Origin: Hylemonella gracilis
Lineage (GTDB): Bacteria > Pseudomonadota > Gammaproteobacteria > Burkholderiales > Burkholderiaceae_C
NCBI RefSeq assembly: GCF_004328645.1
Contig: NZ_CP031395.1
Location: 1,451,501-1,515,500, forward strand
Length of the DNA stretch: 64,000 nucleotides
Direction of reading: 5' to 3'
The notes beneath the pieces were generated by a model. That model saw only the letters and a list, made by a program, of their open reading frames with translations. It did no database searches and had not been told where the DNA came from. The translations under genes were made by a program, and so were the position numbers. Shown one piece after another: positions 40,081 to 48,966 of this stretch; within the stretch, counting starts at the first letter, position 1; every line of letters starts with the position of its first letter.

Positions 40081-40395
40081 TCATGAGCGATCAATTCGTA
40101 CTTGTATGCCATGTGCCGCAAGCACTGAAACTATCTCTTGATCATCGGTATTTTTGTCGTTTCCCATTGGGGATCGACCGATCTCAATTTGCGGACTCTC
40201 CCATATGACTAGAACACTGCCTTTTCTTTTCGATGGCACAAATTCCATTCGTTTATTGCGAAGGAATTTCAAAGCTTCTTCAACGCTTTGAATTTCCTGC
40301 GTGAGTTCCGTTCTTAGATAGACGGGTGTTTGATTAATACCGTTTTTAGGATCACGAAGATATTGCCAATCCGAAATAGGTTGAGTGGGCTCCAT
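40081..40395 (-). CDS. Hypothetical protein
   Basis: A 104-residue protein starting MEPTQPISDWQYLRD. TAGGAA lies 9 nt before the ATG as a ribosome-binding site. It has no transmembrane helix and no recognised domain; SVEEALKFLRNKRMEFVP suggests an alpha/beta fold. The gene is AT-rich, like the neighbouring GNAT-like gene, and may have come with it. Confidence 0.6.
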   Translation of the reverse strand: MEPTQPISDWQYLRDPKNGINQTPVYLRTELTQEIQSVEEALKFLRNKRMEFVPSKRKGSVLVIWESPQIEIGRSPMGNDKNTDDQEIVSVLAAHGIQVRIDRS

Positions 40396-40536
40396 GTGAT
40401 TGGTTTCCTATAAGGCTTTCTAAAAAAGTAGCAACTGGAAGGATAACGAGCTATAGGGGTCAGAGGTCTTGGATTTTCGACCATCTCCATTGCAAGTTCC
40501 ATGGCAGAGGGCGTTCTGCAGTGAAATTAAATTCAT

Positions 40537-41565
40537 CTACATGCGTAGGCTCTTTTCGACTTCGATTGCATGAATACTGGCTAAAGCGAAGCGACATCGC
40601 TCGGCTATGTAGTGGCAAGAATCGGAAGCGAGCTGCATCGCAATGCTCTGTGCTTCATCCCCAATTGAATCCAGGCGCCGAATCAAATATTCGGCAGCAA
40701 CTCGGCGGACAAGTGATGAGCGATCCGCTATGGCACGTTTCAGGGTCGTCAGGAACGGCTCAGGATGCTGAAGAGGTCGCTCCCCGAGCACCGGTTCTAA
40801 CCGACCTTCGCACCATCTGACGTCCGTCCAAACCCACTTTCGTCCGACAAGCCAGGTCATTCGTCCGTCAAGAAGGAAACGAAAAGCTTTGGCTCGGACC
40901 GCAGGCTGAATTGCGGTGCTTGAGAATTCTCCCAACCATTCGTCGAAAACCTGAGTTCGTCCGGCCTGCGCAAGTATTTGGGCAACGGGTCCCGTCGTGG
41001 CTTGCTGAATTCGTGCCTTGAAGATCAAGGCAATTGACTTCATGCCGACCAAATCAGACAGAACCTGCCTGTCTGCATCTTTCATGCGTCCCCAGGACAT
41101 CCAATGCGGCAGGGCATGCCAAAGTGCTTCTGCGACATGCTCAGGGTCGGAGCGTTCTGCCATCCGAGGTAGATGCATTCGTGCCGCGGTGCGCACTTGA
41201 GGTACCCAGTCATTGAGTCGGCGCAGTGCGAGAGCGAAAAAGAAGCCATTGGGAGCCCCATCCGCTAGCGAGCGCATGGCGTCCTCGCGCTTGAAGCCAT
41301 CACCATTGCAAAGATCCAGCCAGGATGCGGGGGCAGTCGGCTTTTTCCAGATCGTCCATCGACGGGCAGCGGTCCGTTGCTTGAAATCCCAAAGCTCGAT
41401 TCGAAGCCTTCTCTCCCAGAGATCCAGGCTATTCAGTGACAACTGGGATGTTTCGGCTGCAAGCGAAGCCATTGCCTCTGGTCTCCCACGACCGCTTGCA
41501 TTTGCATTGAGAAACTGAGAAGCCGCAGTGAGTACAGCCGCTTCATTCTGTAAGTGGTGAGGCAT
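40537..41565 (-). CDS. HEAT-like repeat hypothetical protein
   Basis: A 342-residue mostly helical protein. Repeating helical pairs are seen at VPQVRTAARMHLPRMAE, AVRAKAFRFLLDG and SSLVRRVAAEYLIRRLD, typical of HEAT/ARM solenoids used in protein-protein contact. No catalytic motif and no signal peptide. Function unknown; such solenoids accompany some anti-phage systems, but nothing here proves that. Confidence 0.65.
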   Translation of the reverse strand: MPHHLQNEAAVLTAASQFLNANASGRGRPEAMASLAAETSQLSLNSLDLWERRLRIELWDFKQRTAARRWTIWKKPTAPASWLDLCNGDGFKREDAMRSLADGAPNGFFFALALRRLNDWVPQVRTAARMHLPRMAERSDPEHVAEALWHALPHWMSWGRMKDADRQVLSDLVGMKSIALIFKARIQQATTGPVAQILAQAGRTQVFDEWLGEFSSTAIQPAVRAKAFRFLLDGRMTWLVGRKWVWTDVRWCEGRLEPVLGERPLQHPEPFLTTLKRAIADRSSLVRRVAAEYLIRRLDSIGDEAQSIAMQLASDSCHYIAERCRFALASIHAIEVEKSLRM

Positions 41566-41825
41566 GCCTCAGTGTGCCATCAAGGCATCAATGCATTGGC
41601 GATAGGGGGGCGATTTGCGAAATGAACTGCCGGTGTGCGTGTGGATACCGCGACGGTCAGTTGCCGATGGCGATGGCTCAAATCCGCGCAAACGAACGCT
41701 AGCTCGTTCGTTGTCGAAACAGAAATTCAGTTTCGTACTTAATGCTTCTAAAGAACTGAATTAATCAATTTGCAAATTTCAATATAACTCTTTAATATTT
41801 TGGCCGATTGTTCCCATTGACCCAG
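41566..41825. other. AT-rich region with inverted repeats; possible transposon end
   Basis: AACGAACG-N6-CGTTCGTT (41691-41712) is followed by TGTCGAAACAG (from 41712), where CGAAAC and GTTTCG form a second inverted repeat (41715-41735). A TGTCG tip is typical of Tn5090/Tn7-like transposon ends, so the left end of the element carrying the TnsA-like gene may start at 41712. No gene is seen. Confidence 0.4.
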
Positions 41826-42047
41826 ATGATGCTCACTTCAAGCATGGCTGCCACCGGCTCTTCTGATGTGCCCTCAGGGCAGGGGTTACGCACGCCTTCT
41901 GACTTCCACAGTGCAGGAATTTCAATTGCTGACTGGGCAAGAGAGCGGCAATTCAATGTCCGGCTGGTCTATGCCGTGCTGCGCGGGGAAAGAAAGTGCT
42001 TGCGAGGGGAAAGTTTCAGGATCGCCCAGGAGCTCGGTATGAAGTAA
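41826..42047 (+). CDS. Small helix-turn-helix DNA-binding protein
   Basis: About 73 residues. The C-terminal half, GISIADWARERQFNVRLVYAVL followed by RGERKCLRGESFRIAQELGMK, matches the small phage/transposon-associated DNA-binding family in which a W-A-x-x-x-x-(F/Y)-x-x-x-x-V-Y-x-V-L motif precedes a basic stretch and a terminal LGMK. The start is uncertain (ATG 41826 or 41829; TTG 41808). It precedes the TnsA-like gene and may regulate the element. Confidence 0.65.
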   Translation: MMLTSSMAATGSSDVPSGQGLRTPSDFHSAGISIADWARERQFNVRLVYAVLRGERKCLRGESFRIAQELGMK

Positions 42048-42102
42048 CCCACATTCAAAGCATCAAGCTGCTGCCACCTTGTTCGGTGGCTGAAAAGACA
42101 AA

Positions 42103-42133
42103 GGGTCAGGCGCCGACCAAAGCATCCTGACCC
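42103..42133. terminator. Inverted repeat, possible terminator after the small HTH gene
   Basis: GGGTCAGG (42103-42110) pairs with CCTGACCC (42126-42133). The T tract is poor, so terminator function is uncertain. Confidence 0.4.
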
Positions 42134-42247
42134 TCTATCCGCCGCACCGATCAGGCGAGGCATCTAACGTAGAGACAGTCTATCCGCGGGCTCCCCGCGG
42201 GTCAACTCCTGATCTGTGCATTTTTGTACCCGTCCGAGTGGGTAGGG

Positions 42248-43162
42248 ATGGCTGCGCCCTCCGCCTCAGACAAGCACAGGTTTTCCACTGCAGGTGGAGA
42301 GGGGTTGTCATGGTCGATCGATGCAAGTCTGCATCGGGTGCTTTGTCTACATGTCCCGGACAAACGCGGCTCCGGAGGCGCTGTGCTTGATAAAGCCCAA
42401 CTGATCGATCACTTTGATCGATTGGGTATTCCCGCCAGAGGGCGGGAGCTTGTCCTGCGCACCAGAAGGGAGGCCCCTGTACGCGACGTGCAATCTCACG
42501 GAGGCAACGTCATCACCGTGCTGGCTAGTCGGAAGATGGCTAGCGAGATTCGCTGTGAAAGCCGTCATGTGGAGTATCCCGCGGCTGTAGACCACGAATA
42601 CAACCCTGCGGTGCTTGAATACTACGCACAGCCGTGCAATCTACATCTGGAGCTGTTTGACCCTGCTGCGAATGCGACCAAGAAAATACACCACTGTCCT
42701 GATTTCTTGGTCATTCGAGATGACGCTGTCGTACTGGAAGAATGGAAGTCTGAGGAGAAGCTGAATCGTCTGGCGGAGAAGTATCCCTATCGCTATAACA
42801 AAGGGAATGATGGATTCTGGTGCTCCCCGCAGATAGAACAGCAGCTAGGTGAGCTTGGCATCAGGTACCGAATCTGCAGTGGCGACAGCATTCCACGCGT
42901 TCGGGTCGAAAACTATCTCTTCCTGGCAGATTTTTTACACCCTGCCGCACCACTGTGCCCTGATCCAATCCTCAAGCGCCTCAATGAGATCTTAGGTGAG
43001 CACGGCGCAATCTACCTGGATGAGTTATTCCGTGATCCGCACAACCTTGTTCCAGACGAGGTGTTCAAGGCAATCGCTGAGAGGCAGGTCGTAGCCAATC
43101 TGGATGTAGAGCCCTTGTCGTCGCTCGGGCGGTGTCGTCTGTTGAATTCCGCCGAAATCTGA
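42248..43162 (+). CDS. TnsA-like transposase endonuclease subunit, C-terminally truncated
   Basis: About 304 residues. The central part, HEYNPAVLEYYAQPCNLHLE followed by HHCPDFLVI and VVLEEWKSEEKL, carries the D...ExK restriction-type nuclease motif of TnsA. A winged-helix-like region follows. In heteromeric transposases TnsA cuts the 5' ends while a DDE subunit cuts the 3' ends. No DDE transposase, TniB/TnsC or TniQ follows. The stop codon lies in the left end of an IS21-type remnant (about 43139-43160), so the last residues are not native. A TTG at 42224 is an alternative start. The element is presumably immobile. Confidence 0.72.
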   Translation: MAAPSASDKHRFSTAGGEGLSWSIDASLHRVLCLHVPDKRGSGGAVLDKAQLIDHFDRLGIPARGRELVLRTRREAPVRDVQSHGGNVITVLASRKMASEIRCESRHVEYPAAVDHEYNPAVLEYYAQPCNLHLELFDPAANATKKIHHCPDFLVIRDDAVVLEEWKSEEKLNRLAEKYPYRYNKGNDGFWCSPQIEQQLGELGIRYRICSGDSIPRVRVENYLFLADFLHPAAPLCPDPILKRLNEILGEHGAIYLDELFRDPHNLVPDEVFKAIAERQVVANLDVEPLSSLGRCRLLNSAEI

Positions 43163-43505
43163 CCCACTTAGAGCAGTAATTTCCATCCAAAGTTGACCCA
43201 CGTAGACCCTACCCTCCGAGCTTTAAACGCGGGGGGAAATTTGGAGTGATAGACGTGGCGACATTGAATGTCATCAGGCGTTGGGCACTGCGAGAACAGA
43301 TGTCCATTCGCGAGATCTCCAGGCGCACAGGCCTGGCTCGCAACACAGTGAAGAAGTACCTGCGGTCGGATGAGACCGAGCCCACCTACACAAGGCGGGT
43401 CAGCCCAAGCAAGCTCGATCCGTATGCCGAGAAGCTGGCCAACTGGCTAGGAATCGAGGCAACAAAATCGCGGAAACAGCGGCGCAATCTGAAGCAGATC
43501 TACAC
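43139..43505 (+). mobile_element. IS21-family remnant, left end only
   Basis: The tip probably begins around TGTTGAATTC (43139). The repeated TGACCCAC(T/G)TAGA (43160 and 43193) is typical of the multiple terminal repeats of IS21-type elements. The start of istA follows and breaks off near 43503. No istB or right end is present, so a deletion removed the rest. Confidence 0.7.
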
Positions 43506-43515
43506 ATGGAGATGA
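43246..43515 (+). pseudogene. istA: istA transposase fragment (IS21 family)
   Basis: The first 85 or so codons of an IstA transposase: VIRRWALREQMSIREISRRT, GLARNTVKKYLRS, SPSKLDPYAEKLANWL and KSRKQRRNLKQIY, the N-terminal HTH that binds the IS ends. Homology stops after KQIY and the frame ends at once, so the DDE catalytic core is missing. It is fused by deletion to a helicase fragment in another frame. Confidence 0.82.
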
Positions 43516-44645
43516 ATCATAGAAGTCAACGGCGTATCGTTGACCTCATCAATGACATATGGGACTCTGATTTGGAAGGGCGAATCCAGTCCAAGAAGGC
43601 CGTCCGTCAGCATCCTCGCGTAGAGAAGTCAGAGGGGCTAGTCCGTATATTCATCGGCAACGCATCAGCATCGGCGGAGGACAAGCTGCGTCGAGAAGCA
43701 CTCTGCGAGTCGGCTATGCGAGCCGCGACGGGCCTGGCCAATTGGGAGCAAGGCAATCCTGGACATAAGGTGCTGGCCTTGGAGCACTCCCTGGTGGCTC
43801 GCCGTGGCGACTTCTTGGAAGCCTTTGAGGCGTTATCGCTCCTTGATCCAGATTCGGTCCGTCCGGATGCGAATGGCGATGTCTCAGGTCCAACAGTTGT
43901 TCAGATGCTCTTACGCGAGCTAATGGACCTCGCCGACTGCGTCAGGGATGGGGGCGCCCCATCGGACTTCGCTGTCACGGAGGTGCTACATCGCTATGGT
44001 CGGCTACAGCAGCTCCCCGAAGAAGGTGAAGCTCGCTGGCAGGTGCTCAAAGCATACCAGCTGGCGGTCGAAGACTTCGCCAAGGCGTGCGTCAAGCCTG
44101 CGGTGACCGTGCGCGAGGTGCTCGCACCAGTGTTACAGGTTGGTTTATTCGAGCCAGACAAGCGTCTTGTGGCTGCGTTCAACGACGCGAACCCACCACC
44201 GCCCGCACCAAAGCCAAGGCAGCCGGAGGCCTTCGAGAACAGACTGTCTCGCGGCTGGCATGGGCTCTTCGACTCGCCTTGGATTCAGCTTCGTCGGTTC
44301 AAGACCTACTTGAGCGGAAAGTCTCATCTCGCGACGCACCAGGTGGTCAAGGGATCGGAGTTCGACCACGTGATGGTGGTGATGGACGACGAGGATGCCG
44401 CTGGCAATCTATTTGCCTACGATCGCCTGTTCGGTGCCCCTCTCGGCGAGTCCGACGTCAAGAACGTGGGGGAAGGCAAGGAGACTTCGGTTGACCGGAC
44501 TCTCCGGCTCCTCTACGTGACCTGCAGCCGTGCAAGGGAGAGCGTGGCGCTGGTGCTTTGGGCGAAGGATGCAGCCCAGGCTCTGGCATACGCTCAGAAG
44601 AGCAAGTGGTTCAATCCTGGCGAGGTGCAGGCGATCCCCGAGTAG
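43506..44645 (+). pseudogene. UvrD-like helicase, C-terminal half (GajB-like)
   Basis: A 379-codon open frame that begins inside superfamily 1 helicase motif IV (NHRSQRRIVDLINDIW at residues 4-19). Motif V is seen in KGSEFDHVMVVMDDED (about 283-298) and motif VI in RLLYVTCSRARESVALV (about 334-350). The ending AYAQKSKWFNPGEVQAI recalls UvrD-type helicases partnered with OLD nucleases in Gabija-type defence. Walker A and B (motifs I and II) are missing, replaced by the IS21 remnant, so it cannot be an active helicase. No GajA-like gene is present. Confidence 0.72.
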
Positions 44646-45164
44646 GCCCTCCACTTGCGCGCTGAGCGGCTGGAGTTGATCAGCTGATAGTCTCCACCAT
44701 CAGGTCATGTTTAACCTGCCTCCCGGCCTACCGCATCGAGTCATGCACGTCTACGTCTGCCTTTTCTTCGATCTTCGCTTCGTGAGGCCCGAAGTTGGCT
44801 GCCGCCTGCCGGTAGCGTGAGATCAGTAAGCACAGCGGAATCGCACCGGTTGCGCAGACCGTAGAGGCGAGGTGATTTGTATCACGAGGAGCCTGTGAGT
44901 CACTTCACTGACCCGTTTGAAGCAGACACCGGCCGTCTGCGTCGGTGGTACGACTGACGGCAACCGCTGCTGACCAGTCCGTTGCCGCTGACCTCGATCA
45001 TTCGGCGGCTCCAACTGTCACCGGAACTACAACCTAAGTCAGGGAGGCTACCTTGGTCGAACAGAAAAGCAAAATATGGCCGTTCGGCGAATAAAGCATA
45101 ACCTGTCCAAGTGGCCACTTTATGCTTAACGGCACATCAGTGTTGGAGACTTTGATGTCTGCCC
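44646..45164. other. Non-coding stretch between helicase remnant and tRNA-Ser
   Basis: About 520 nt with no supported gene. Near the tRNA, AAGCATAA (45094-45101) and TTATGCTT (45120-45127) form an inverted repeat with an 18-nt spacer, a layout similar to recombinase core sites. No integrase gene and no copy of the tRNA 3' end at the other island edge were found. Confidence 0.45.
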
Positions 45165-45254
45165 TGGCGGAAGCGGTGAGATTCGAACTCACGGATGGCT
45201 TACGCCATCGCCGGTTTTCAAGACCGGTGCCTTAAACCGCTCGGCCACGCTTCC
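45165..45254 (-). tRNA. tRNA-Ser (TGA)
   Basis: A 90-nt class II tRNA on the minus strand. Acceptor GGAAGCG (complement of 45248-45254) pairs with CGCTTCC (complement of 45169-45175). The anticodon loop is CTTGAAA (TGA), with a long variable arm (GATGGCGTAAGCCATC) and T-loop GTTCGAATC; the CCA is encoded (complement of 45165-45167). Its 3' end faces the accessory island. Confidence 0.96.
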
Positions 45255-45308
45255 TGTTCGGTGTGGCCCGCGCATGATGCGCGCGGGCGCGGATGAAGAG
45301 CCGCAATT

Positions 45309-47015
45309 CTACGCGGCGCTGGCCTTGCCGCCGGCAGGCGCCGCCGTGGGCGTGCTCTTTTTTTCCGGCGCGGCGTTGATGGTGATGCCGCCGGGCGGGC
45401 GGGCGTTCTCGGCGGCGCCCAGGGCCGGGCGCTGGCCAGGGCCGCCGTACTGGGCCCGCCATTCGTTGATGGCTTCTAGCTGTGCCGTCGCGTCGGGGAT
45501 CTGCTGGTCGTACTTGTGCAGCACCAGCAGCGCAGTGCTGACCAAGCGAGCGTTGAGCGTGGCGCGTCCGCTTTCCATCAACTGGCGGAGGGCGCCATTG
45601 GGGTCGCCGTTCATGCCGAGCTTGACGGCGCTTTCCATGAGGCGGATCGGGCGCTCGCCCGCGGCCCGCAGACGCTCGGCGTAGGGCAGGTGGGGGCGGG
45701 CTGCGCCGGCCAGCAACTCGTTCATGGAACGGCCGCTGACGAAGCGCTCCGCCAGGGTGTCGAGCACGGGCAGGAAGTCCTCCAGGTCCAGGCCAAGGGA
45801 CAGGGTGCGTGAAGCCAGGTAGGACATCAGCACGATCAGGTCGGCGGCGATTTCGATGTCGAAATCAGGGTTGCGCACCTGCTTGGCCAGGTCGCGCGTG
45901 TAGTTGGCGGCACGACCGAATTCCTTGTCCAGGATGTCGCGCAGCGCACCCAGGATGCCCTCCATGCTACGCACCCGCGCGCCGTACTCGTCCTCGCGCA
46001 GCGTCAGCTTGGCCAGGTCTTCGCGGCAGCGCTGCAGGGCACGGCGGTCATCCGACTGCATGGCGATGAAGCCCAGCAGCATCAGCGTTTGCGGGTCGAA
46101 CATCTTGGAGCCCAGGCCCTGACGCGCGCTCTGCCCCAGGATCTTCTGCGCTTCCTCGTACTCGCCCTTGTAGTAATACAGATGCCCCAGGCTCTGCAGC
46201 CGGGTGATGGAGTAGGGCGTGACGCTGCAGGCGAGCTTGTAGGCGGCGAGGGCCTGATCGTGGTTGCCCAGCTCGAACTGGGCGCGGCCCAGCACGTCGT
46301 AGGCGTCGGCGAACTGGGGTTCCTCGCTGATCAGGGCTTCCAGCGTGCCGACGGCGCGCTGGGTTTCGTTCATGCCGATCTGCGCGCGCGCCACGCCTAG
46401 CTTGGCCCAGGGCAGGGTCTTGGCCTCGATCACCGCTTCGTACATGCGCTGGGCTTCGTCGTAGCGCTGCAGGCGGATCAGCAGTTCGGCGCCGATGCGC
46501 GCGGCGTAGAGCCAGTAGGCGTCCTTGGCTTGAAAGCGCGCCATGCAGAGGTCGGCGGCTTTTTCGTAGTTCTCGGTGGAGATGGCCGAAAAGATGTCGT
46601 TCAGCGCGGTCTTGCGCAGGCGGGCCTGGTGCAGTCGCTCGGCCAGGCGGGCGGCAGTGTGGGGTTTGATGAGGTAGCCGTCGAGCGCGGATTCGGCGGC
46701 CTCGGCCACCTTGGTATAGCTGGCCTCGCTGGTGACCATGATGAAGATGGTCGAGAAGGGCAGGACCTGGTTGCGTCGCAGCTCGTCCAGGAAGTCCTGG
46801 CCTGAGGGGGTGCCGGGCTGGAAGTGCTGTTCGCACAGCACGATGTCGAACTTGCGGTTTTCCAGCATGCGCCGCGCCTCGGCGGTGCGCATGGTCTGTT
46901 CGACCGTGCCGACGCCGAACTCCCGCAGTTGGTTGACCAGGATGGCGCGTGAACCGGGGTTGCTGTCGATGACCAGCGCAAGCAGGTCGGAGAGGTCGTC
47001 GTCTTCTAATGCCAT
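45309..47015 (-). CDS. Pseudo-receiver/TPR protein, copy 1
   Basis: A 568-residue protein. Residues about 10-125 form a CheY-like receiver with D17, T95 (MVTSEAS) and K117 (YLIKPH) conserved. The phosphoacceptor position is Glu (E62 in FDIVLCEQHF), not Asp, which could mimic the phosphorylated state. TPR repeats cover about 150-330 (YDEAQRMYEAVI, WAKLGVARAQIG, ADAYDVLGRAQFELGN, YYYKGEYEEAQKIL). The C-terminal part is a helical region with a Pro/Ala tail. No output DNA-binding domain. A close paralogue lies at 48967-50639. Confidence 0.85.
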   Translation of the reverse strand: MALEDDDLSDLLALVIDSNPGSRAILVNQLREFGVGTVEQTMRTAEARRMLENRKFDIVLCEQHFQPGTPSGQDFLDELRRNQVLPFSTIFIMVTSEASYTKVAEAAESALDGYLIKPHTAARLAERLHQARLRKTALNDIFSAISTENYEKAADLCMARFQAKDAYWLYAARIGAELLIRLQRYDEAQRMYEAVIEAKTLPWAKLGVARAQIGMNETQRAVGTLEALISEEPQFADAYDVLGRAQFELGNHDQALAAYKLACSVTPYSITRLQSLGHLYYYKGEYEEAQKILGQSARQGLGSKMFDPQTLMLLGFIAMQSDDRRALQRCREDLAKLTLREDEYGARVRSMEGILGALRDILDKEFGRAANYTRDLAKQVRNPDFDIEIAADLIVLMSYLASRTLSLGLDLEDFLPVLDTLAERFVSGRSMNELLAGAARPHLPYAERLRAAGERPIRLMESAVKLGMNGDPNGALRQLMESGRATLNARLVSTALLVLHKYDQQIPDATAQLEAINEWRAQYGGPGQRPALGAAENARPPGGITINAAPEKKSTPTAAPAGGKASAA

Positions 47016-47297
47016 GGGCCGCTTTCCTTGTGCCCCGGGGCCGCTTGCTTGCACTGGCTGCTGGGGCGACCTGACATGATAGCGGTGGGGGCATGTGCCT
47101 TGCCGACGAGTCGGCATTTGTCACGCCGGATTCCCGTAGCGCCTTGGCAAGCTTCGTAAGGAAATGTATGCGCCCGCTTCGTTATGGCCGTAGGTGCTGG
47201 GTGACGGGCGCCGGTGGATGGGGGCGGAGTGGGGTCGGGTTCCGGCCGGGGTCGCTCTGGGCATAGCGGGGTGACTTCTTGCATTTTTGCTCATTAA

Positions 47298-47325
47298 TGA
47301 GTACATTATCTTCATTTTGTACTTA
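47298..47325. promoter_or_regulatory. Inverted repeat operator upstream of hipB
   Basis: TGAGTACA (47298-47305) and TGTACTTA (47318-47325) form near-perfect arms spaced by 12 nt, just before the hipB start at 47334 in an AT-rich stretch. The palindrome CTCATTAATGAG (47290-47301) overlaps. This is the usual place for HipB autorepression. Confidence 0.55.
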
Positions 47326-47333
47326 TCAATGAA

Positions 47334-47684
47334 ATGGCGAAGTCTTCCGAGCACCATGATTTCCTGCCGCCCGAAGCCCGCGTGGCCCTGGAACGGTTGG
47401 GCGAGCACCTGACGCTGGCACGCAAGCGCCGGCGCGAGTCGCTGCGGGCGTGGGCCGCGCGGCTGGGCGTGTCGGTCAGCACCGTGACTCGCCTGGAAAA
47501 AGGAGACCCGGGCGTGGGCATGGGCGTGTATGCGGCGGCTTTGTGGCTGGTCGGGCGGGTGCAGGCCTTGCCCGAGCTGGCCGATCCGGCGTTGGACCAG
47601 GGCGCTTTGCTGATCAGCATCCGCGAAGCCGAAGGTCGTTCACGCCCGCGGTCCCGTCCGACGAACAAGGCGTCCGCGTCATGA
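47334..47684 (+). CDS. hipB: HipB-like antitoxin, XRE family
   Basis: A 116-residue DNA-binding protein. The helix-turn-helix is at about 20-75 (LGEHLTLARKRRRESLRAWA, ARLGVSVSTVTRLEKGDPGV). It should bind and neutralise the HipA kinase and repress its own operon. Its stop overlaps the hipA start (ATGA). Confidence 0.87.
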   Translation: MAKSSEHHDFLPPEARVALERLGEHLTLARKRRRESLRAWAARLGVSVSTVTRLEKGDPGVGMGVYAAALWLVGRVQALPELADPALDQGALLISIREAEGRSRPRSRPTNKASAS

Positions 47685-48924
47685 ATGCGCTGCACTACAC
47701 CCCGCGTGATGAGCTGTTTCTCTGGTGGCTGGCCGAACCGACCCAGCCTCGCCTGGTGGGTCGTTTGCGCCTGGTGCGGCGCACGGCTGGTCATCCCGGT
47801 GGCGTCTCGCTGGAATACGCCCCGACCTGGCTGGCCGAGGGCCTGGCGCTGAGCGAGGACTTGCCGCTGCGCCCGGGCGAATTCCTGCCGGTCGAGAACG
47901 ACGCGGCCGCCGGCGCGGTGGACGACGCTCGCCCGGACCGCTGGGGCGAGCGGGTCATCCGCCACCTTTACAAGCCGCCGCGCCTGTCCACGCTGGAATA
48001 CCTGTACTTCGCGGGTGATGAGCGTTTTGGCGCGCTGGGCGTCTCCACCTCGGCGCAGCGTTACGAGCCGCAGCCCCGGCCCGTGCTGCCCGTGGTGGGG
48101 GATGTGCCAGCCTTGTACGAACTGGTGCGCCGCATCGAGGCGGGCGAACCGGTGGAAGAAACGCTGCAGCGCCTGGTGGCCCCCGGCACCACGCTGGGGG
48201 GGCGCGGCCCAAGGCGTTGATCGAGATCGACGGCCATCCCTGGGTGCTCAAGTTCGCCGACGCCGGGGATCCGAACGACAGCCCTTTGGTCGAGCACGCG
48301 GCCATGACCCTGGCCGCCCGCGCCGGCATCGCGGTCTGCGAGACCCGCCCGATCGCCCTGGACGATGGCCATGCCGTGGCGGTGCGTCGCTTCGACCGTG
48401 CCAAAGGTCGGCGCCTGCATGCGCTCTCCGCCCACGTGGCCTTGCGCGCCGCCGCCAGCGAAGCCGGCTACCCGGAACTGGCTTTGCTGCTGCGCCGGCG
48501 GGGTGACCCACAAGAAATCGCCGCCAACGGTGCCCAGGTGTTCCGCCGCATGGTCTTCAACGTGCTGATCGACAACACCGACGACCACGAGAAAAACCAC
48601 GCCCTGCTGGTCGAGGGGCGCAGCTACGCCCTGGCCCCGGCCTACGACGTGCTGCCCGCTGGCCAGGCCCTGGGCTACCAGCAGTTCCGTGTCGGCGCCC
48701 TGGGCCTGGACGCCAGCGCGGAGAACCTTTTGTCCGAGCCAGCCGCCTTCGGCCTGCGCCGTCCCCAGGCGCTGGCCCTGGCCCGCGAGGTGGCCGAAGT
48801 GGTGGATGGCTGGCAGGCGCATTTCGCCGCTTGCGGGGTCAGCGCGGGCGACCTGGGCCGCCTGGCCGAGCAGATCGACCGGCCTTACCTGCTGGGCGAG
48901 CGGCGGGCCTTGCTGAAGGCTTGA
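47681..48924 (+). pseudogene. hipA: HipA-like toxin kinase, frame broken at a G run
   Basis: A HipA-type Ser/Thr kinase. The N-subdomain frame starts at 47681 (MNALHYTPRDELFLWWLAEP) and stops at 48220. The rest runs from 48217 in another frame: IDGHPWVLKF, AVAVRRFDR, the catalytic/metal NTDDHEKN and APAYDVLP. Adding one G to the seven-G run at 48196-48202 joins them as TTLGGARPKALIEIDG, restoring the SLGGARPKA-type ATP loop and a 414-residue protein. If the break is real, the toxin is dead while the antitoxin is intact; an assembly error is more likely. Confidence 0.85.
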
Positions 48925-48966
48925 TGCCGACCGAATGCCGATTCGACGCCCGTGGGGTATGGCGCG

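Noticed and set aside
39862..40086. Short open frames in the 39.7-40.1 kb gap
   Set aside because: No ribosome-binding site, no domain, and conflicting frames on both strands.
36564..45164. Active prophage or integrative element
   Set aside because: No integrase, no phage structural genes and no direct repeat of the tRNA 3' end were found.
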